Of a stretch of 33,391 bases of DNA, positions 31,370-33,391 are shown one piece after another. The stretch covers positions 1-33,391 of the forward strand of contig VFJO01000288.1 in assembly GCA_009886045.1 (NCBI GenBank). Reading direction: 5' to 3'. A program made the translations under genes and the position numbers. Below the pieces are notes generated by a model, which saw only the letters and a list, made by a program, of their open reading frames with translations, did not search any database and was not told where the DNA came from. This stretch comes from Verrucomicrobiota bacterium. Its GTDB lineage: Bacteria > Verrucomicrobiota > Verrucomicrobiia > Chthoniobacterales > Terrimicrobiaceae. Within the stretch, counting starts at the first letter, position 1; every line of letters starts with the position of its first letter.

Positions 31370-32155
31370 ATGAGAGTTGTCGCCATGGCGGCAGCACTCA
31401 TCATCCTGCCGGCTCTTTTCGAAGCGCAGGCGAAGGATGACCGATCTTTGACAGATTTTAAATCACAGACTGAAGACCCTAGGCAAAATAGCCTAGAGTC
31501 CGATTCAAATCTTGCTGCCGCATTAAAGGAGAAACTTCTCCTTGCGGAAACGACGATAAACTCTCTAAGCAACACTGTTGCACACGCTAGCGACCAAGCT
31601 GAGACCAGCCGAAGGGAACTAGCCGAAGCCAATTTGCGTCTCGAGACGCTCGGCGTCTATAGCCAAGAAACCAACGGTTCCCAGCTTGAGACGCAGCTCA
31701 TCCAAGCATTCAGAGAACTTAGAGTGCTGAAGGAAAACAACTCCAAGGCTCGAGACCAGCTTTTATTGCTTTCGGAGTCCGTACAAGTCCTTCTCCAGAC
31801 ATCCCACGGAATCAATCCACAATGCAGAATGAATGTCGAAACTGAATTAAGGCAAACCGTGGAAATACTCAGTTCCAGCCTAACTCAAGAAGCAAAAAGC
31901 TCGGCACCATTGCTCTCAGATGCTATAGTCATTGAAACCAAAGACGAAATCTCCTTGGTTGTTGCAAATGTTGGCAGGTCCCACGGAGTTAAGGTAGGAA
32001 TGCCGTTTAATGTTCTTCGCGATGGCAAAGTCATAAATCAAGTCAAGGTAGTCGACGTGCGAGAAAAAATTTCCGGCGCTGTGATTCAAAGTCTAACTTC
32101 TGAAGCGGGAACAGTACGAAAAGGTGACATCCTCAAAGTGGATGCGAAAAAATAA
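31370..32155 (+). CDS. Secreted coiled-coil protein inserted in the S10 operon, unknown function
   Basis: A 261-residue protein I do not recognise. Residues 1-21 look like a Sec signal peptide (hydrophobic VVAMAAALIILPALF, cleavage after AQA). Residues about 40-180 are a long E/L/A/S-rich helix, probably coiled coil, with heptad-like leucines. Residues about 190-261 form a small beta domain: IVIETKDEISLVVANVGRSH, GVKVGMPFNVLRDGKV, VDVREKISGAVIQ and VRKGDIL. That pattern resembles C-terminal beta domains of some envelope proteins such as FlgT, but weakly. It starts 4 bases after rpsS and ends 16 bases before rplV, so it is expressed with ribosomal proteins. Confidence 0.75.
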   Translation: MRVVAMAAALIILPALFEAQAKDDRSLTDFKSQTEDPRQNSLESDSNLAAALKEKLLLAETTINSLSNTVAHASDQAETSRRELAEANLRLETLGVYSQETNGSQLETQLIQAFRELRVLKENNSKARDQLLLLSESVQVLLQTSHGINPQCRMNVETELRQTVEILSSSLTQEAKSSAPLLSDAIVIETKDEISLVVANVGRSHGVKVGMPFNVLRDGKVINQVKVVDVREKISGAVIQSLTSEAGTVRKGDILKVDAKK

Positions 32156-32171
32156 TTTAACACAAATAAAA

Positions 32172-32648
32172 ATGCAGGTAAAATCAATTCATAGGTTTGC
32201 AAAAATCTCGGCCTTCAAGGCTCGCGAGGTTACTCGTGCCATTCAAGGGCTCCCCGCTACGGATGCGCTCGATCTCTTGCGATTCACTCCGAAGAAAGCG
32301 GCTGGGCTGATTCTCAAAACCCTCAAGAGCGCTATCGCCAATGCAGAAAATAACAACAGCCTCAACCTCAATGATCTAGTAGTCAAAGAGGCGGTAGTAG
32401 GCGAAGGCCCCACCTTGAAACGTTCGCAACCAAAGGCTCGTGGTAGCGCTGGCCCAATCCGCAAGCGCACAAGTCACATTCGCGTTATTCTTACCGACGA
32501 GATTGAAATTGTTCGCCGAGAGGACAAACCAAAAAGTAAAAAGTCAACAACCAAAAAAGCCGTCAAGAAATCCTCAGCCCCAAAGGCCGAGAAACCTGCG
32601 GCCATAGAAATTGAAGCTCCCGCCACGCCAGCGGACACCAAGGAATAA
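32172..32648 (+). CDS. rplV: 50S ribosomal protein L22 with C-terminal extension
   Basis: L22 lines the exit tunnel and binds all domains of 23S rRNA. The 158-residue protein contains the family core [50 protein letters not shown] and the tunnel-loop motif [25 protein letters not shown]. After about residue 113 comes a 45-residue tail rich in Lys, Ala, Pro and Ser that E. coli L22 (110 residues) lacks. ATG 32172 is chosen because it begins directly before the conserved core; the upstream frame overlaps the preceding gene. Confidence 0.95.
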   Translation: MQVKSIHRFAKISAFKAREVTRAIQGLPATDALDLLRFTPKKAAGLILKTLKSAIANAENNNSLNLNDLVVKEAVVGEGPTLKRSQPKARGSAGPIRKRTSHIRVILTDEIEIVRREDKPKSKKSTTKKAVKKSSAPKAEKPAAIEIEAPATPADTKE

Positions 32649-32650
32649 TC

Positions 32651-33355
32651 ATGGGACAAAAAGTTAATCCAATCGGGTTCCGCCTCCCCATCACTCGTGA
32701 CTGGGGCTCGCGCTGGTACGCATCACGCAAAGATTTTGCCGACTATCTCATCGCAGACCAAAAAATCCGCAATGTTCTTAAGAAAAAGCTAAAACAAGCA
32801 GCCATCTCACGCATCGTGATCGAGCGGGCTTGGAACAGCGTTCGTGTTACCATCCATACAGCTCGTCCAGGTGTTGTGATTGGTCGCCGTGGCCAAGAAA
32901 TCGAAGGCCTCACCAAAGAAGTGAGTGATCTTGCAGGCGGTAAACAAGTCAAAATTGATATTGTTGAGGTCAAAAATCCTGACTTGGATGCCCAACTCGT
33001 TGCAGAAAACGTTGCCTCACAACTAGAGCGTCGCATTTCTTTCCGCCGAGCCATGAAGCGCGCCGTTCAAATCACGATGGAACAAGGCGCACTCGGAATT
33101 AAAATTCGCGTAGCTGGTCGCTTAGGTGGTGCTGAAATTGCCCGTACCGAGCGTTATCACGAGGGCAAGGTTCCGCTTCATACCCTCCGTACCCCAATTG
33201 ATTATGGCTTCACAGAAGCTGAAACAGTTGCTGGTAAAATTGGCGTCAAGTGCTGGATTTGTAAAAAAGTTGAGGAAGTCGTAGAAAAAGCTCCCGAACC
33301 ACGCCAGTCCTCTCTTGCATCACAAGCCCCAGCAAGTGAAGCGCAACCGGTTTAA
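32651..33355 (+). CDS. rpsC: 30S ribosomal protein S3
   Basis: S3 guards the mRNA entry channel. The 234-residue protein begins [22 protein letters not shown], carries the KH-domain GXXG loop ([11 protein letters not shown]), and the C-terminal SAM-like core [21 protein letters not shown] and [22 protein letters not shown]. The last 30 residues are Ala/Ser/Pro-rich. A Shine-Dalgarno-like AAGGAA overlaps the last rplV codons. AAAAGGA near 33382 suggests that another gene, most likely rplP, starts just beyond the window. Confidence 0.97.
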   Translation: MGQKVNPIGFRLPITRDWGSRWYASRKDFADYLIADQKIRNVLKKKLKQAAISRIVIERAWNSVRVTIHTARPGVVIGRRGQEIEGLTKEVSDLAGGKQVKIDIVEVKNPDLDAQLVAENVASQLERRISFRRAMKRAVQITMEQGALGIKIRVAGRLGGAEIARTERYHEGKVPLHTLRTPIDYGFTEAETVAGKIGVKCWICKKVEEVVEKAPEPRQSSLASQAPASEAQPV

Positions 33356-33391
33356 TCAACATATTAACAAAATTCAAGTAAAAGGATAAAA

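Overview
The window looks like a chromosomal segment from a free-living, respiring, Gram-negative-type bacterium. I place it in the Verrucomicrobiota (possibly Chthoniobacterales-like) with moderate confidence. This is inferred from protein style, an alternative complex III (ACIII) respiratory cluster, a GspG-like pilin, an MEP-pathway ispD and lipoproteins, not from any database search. There is no rRNA, CRISPR array, insertion sequence or prophage.

Layout. (1) 1-5507: the 3' part of tuf, tRNA-Trp, secE, nusG, then rpsA (six S1 domains), a monothiol glutaredoxin, a strong terminator and a coiled-coil J-domain protein. The usual rplKAJL-rpoBC genes do not follow nusG. (2) 5725-7908: ispD overlapping a LpxL-like acyltransferase, then a convergent secreted DUF192 protein. 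(3) 8053-19992: a tightly overlapping respiratory cluster, actA-actB-actC-actD-actE-actF, a small unknown membrane protein, a CcoN-like membrane protein, a CcoO-like cytochrome c, a further membrane-anchored cytochrome c and a CuA-bearing cytochrome oxidase subunit II. (4) 20182-22230: a pseudopilin on the minus strand, then nrdR with a candidate NrdR box, an overlapping ATP-cone-like unknown gene and a HIT hydrolase. (5) 22328-25265 on the minus strand: an ErpA/IscA-type Fe-S protein, a large one-pass membrane protein of unknown function, and a MidA-type methyltransferase. (6) 25306-29035: mutL, a GNAT acetyltransferase, a sugar-nucleotide transferase with a TTG start, and an SH3-like lipoprotein. 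(7) 29302-33355: rplD-rplW-rplB-rpsS, a secreted coiled-coil protein, rplV and rpsC.

The most interesting system is region 3. The CcoN-like protein aligns with cbb3 oxidase subunit I along most of its length. By hand alignment, all six histidines that bind heme b, heme b3 and CuB, and the cross-linked tyrosine, are replaced. It therefore cannot be a conventional oxidase, although its partner CcoO-like cytochrome keeps its heme site. It sits between ACIII and a CuA subunit that has no catalytic subunit I next to it. I infer a cofactor-free CcoN scaffold that may hold c-type cytochromes as an electron wire from ACIII to an oxidase encoded elsewhere.

A second unusual feature is a signal-peptide-bearing coiled-coil gene placed between rpsS and rplV inside the S10 operon, which here begins at rplD rather than rpsJ-rplC. 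Smaller oddities are tandem repeats across the nusG and rplW stop codons and a MutL whose endonuclease motifs are degenerate.
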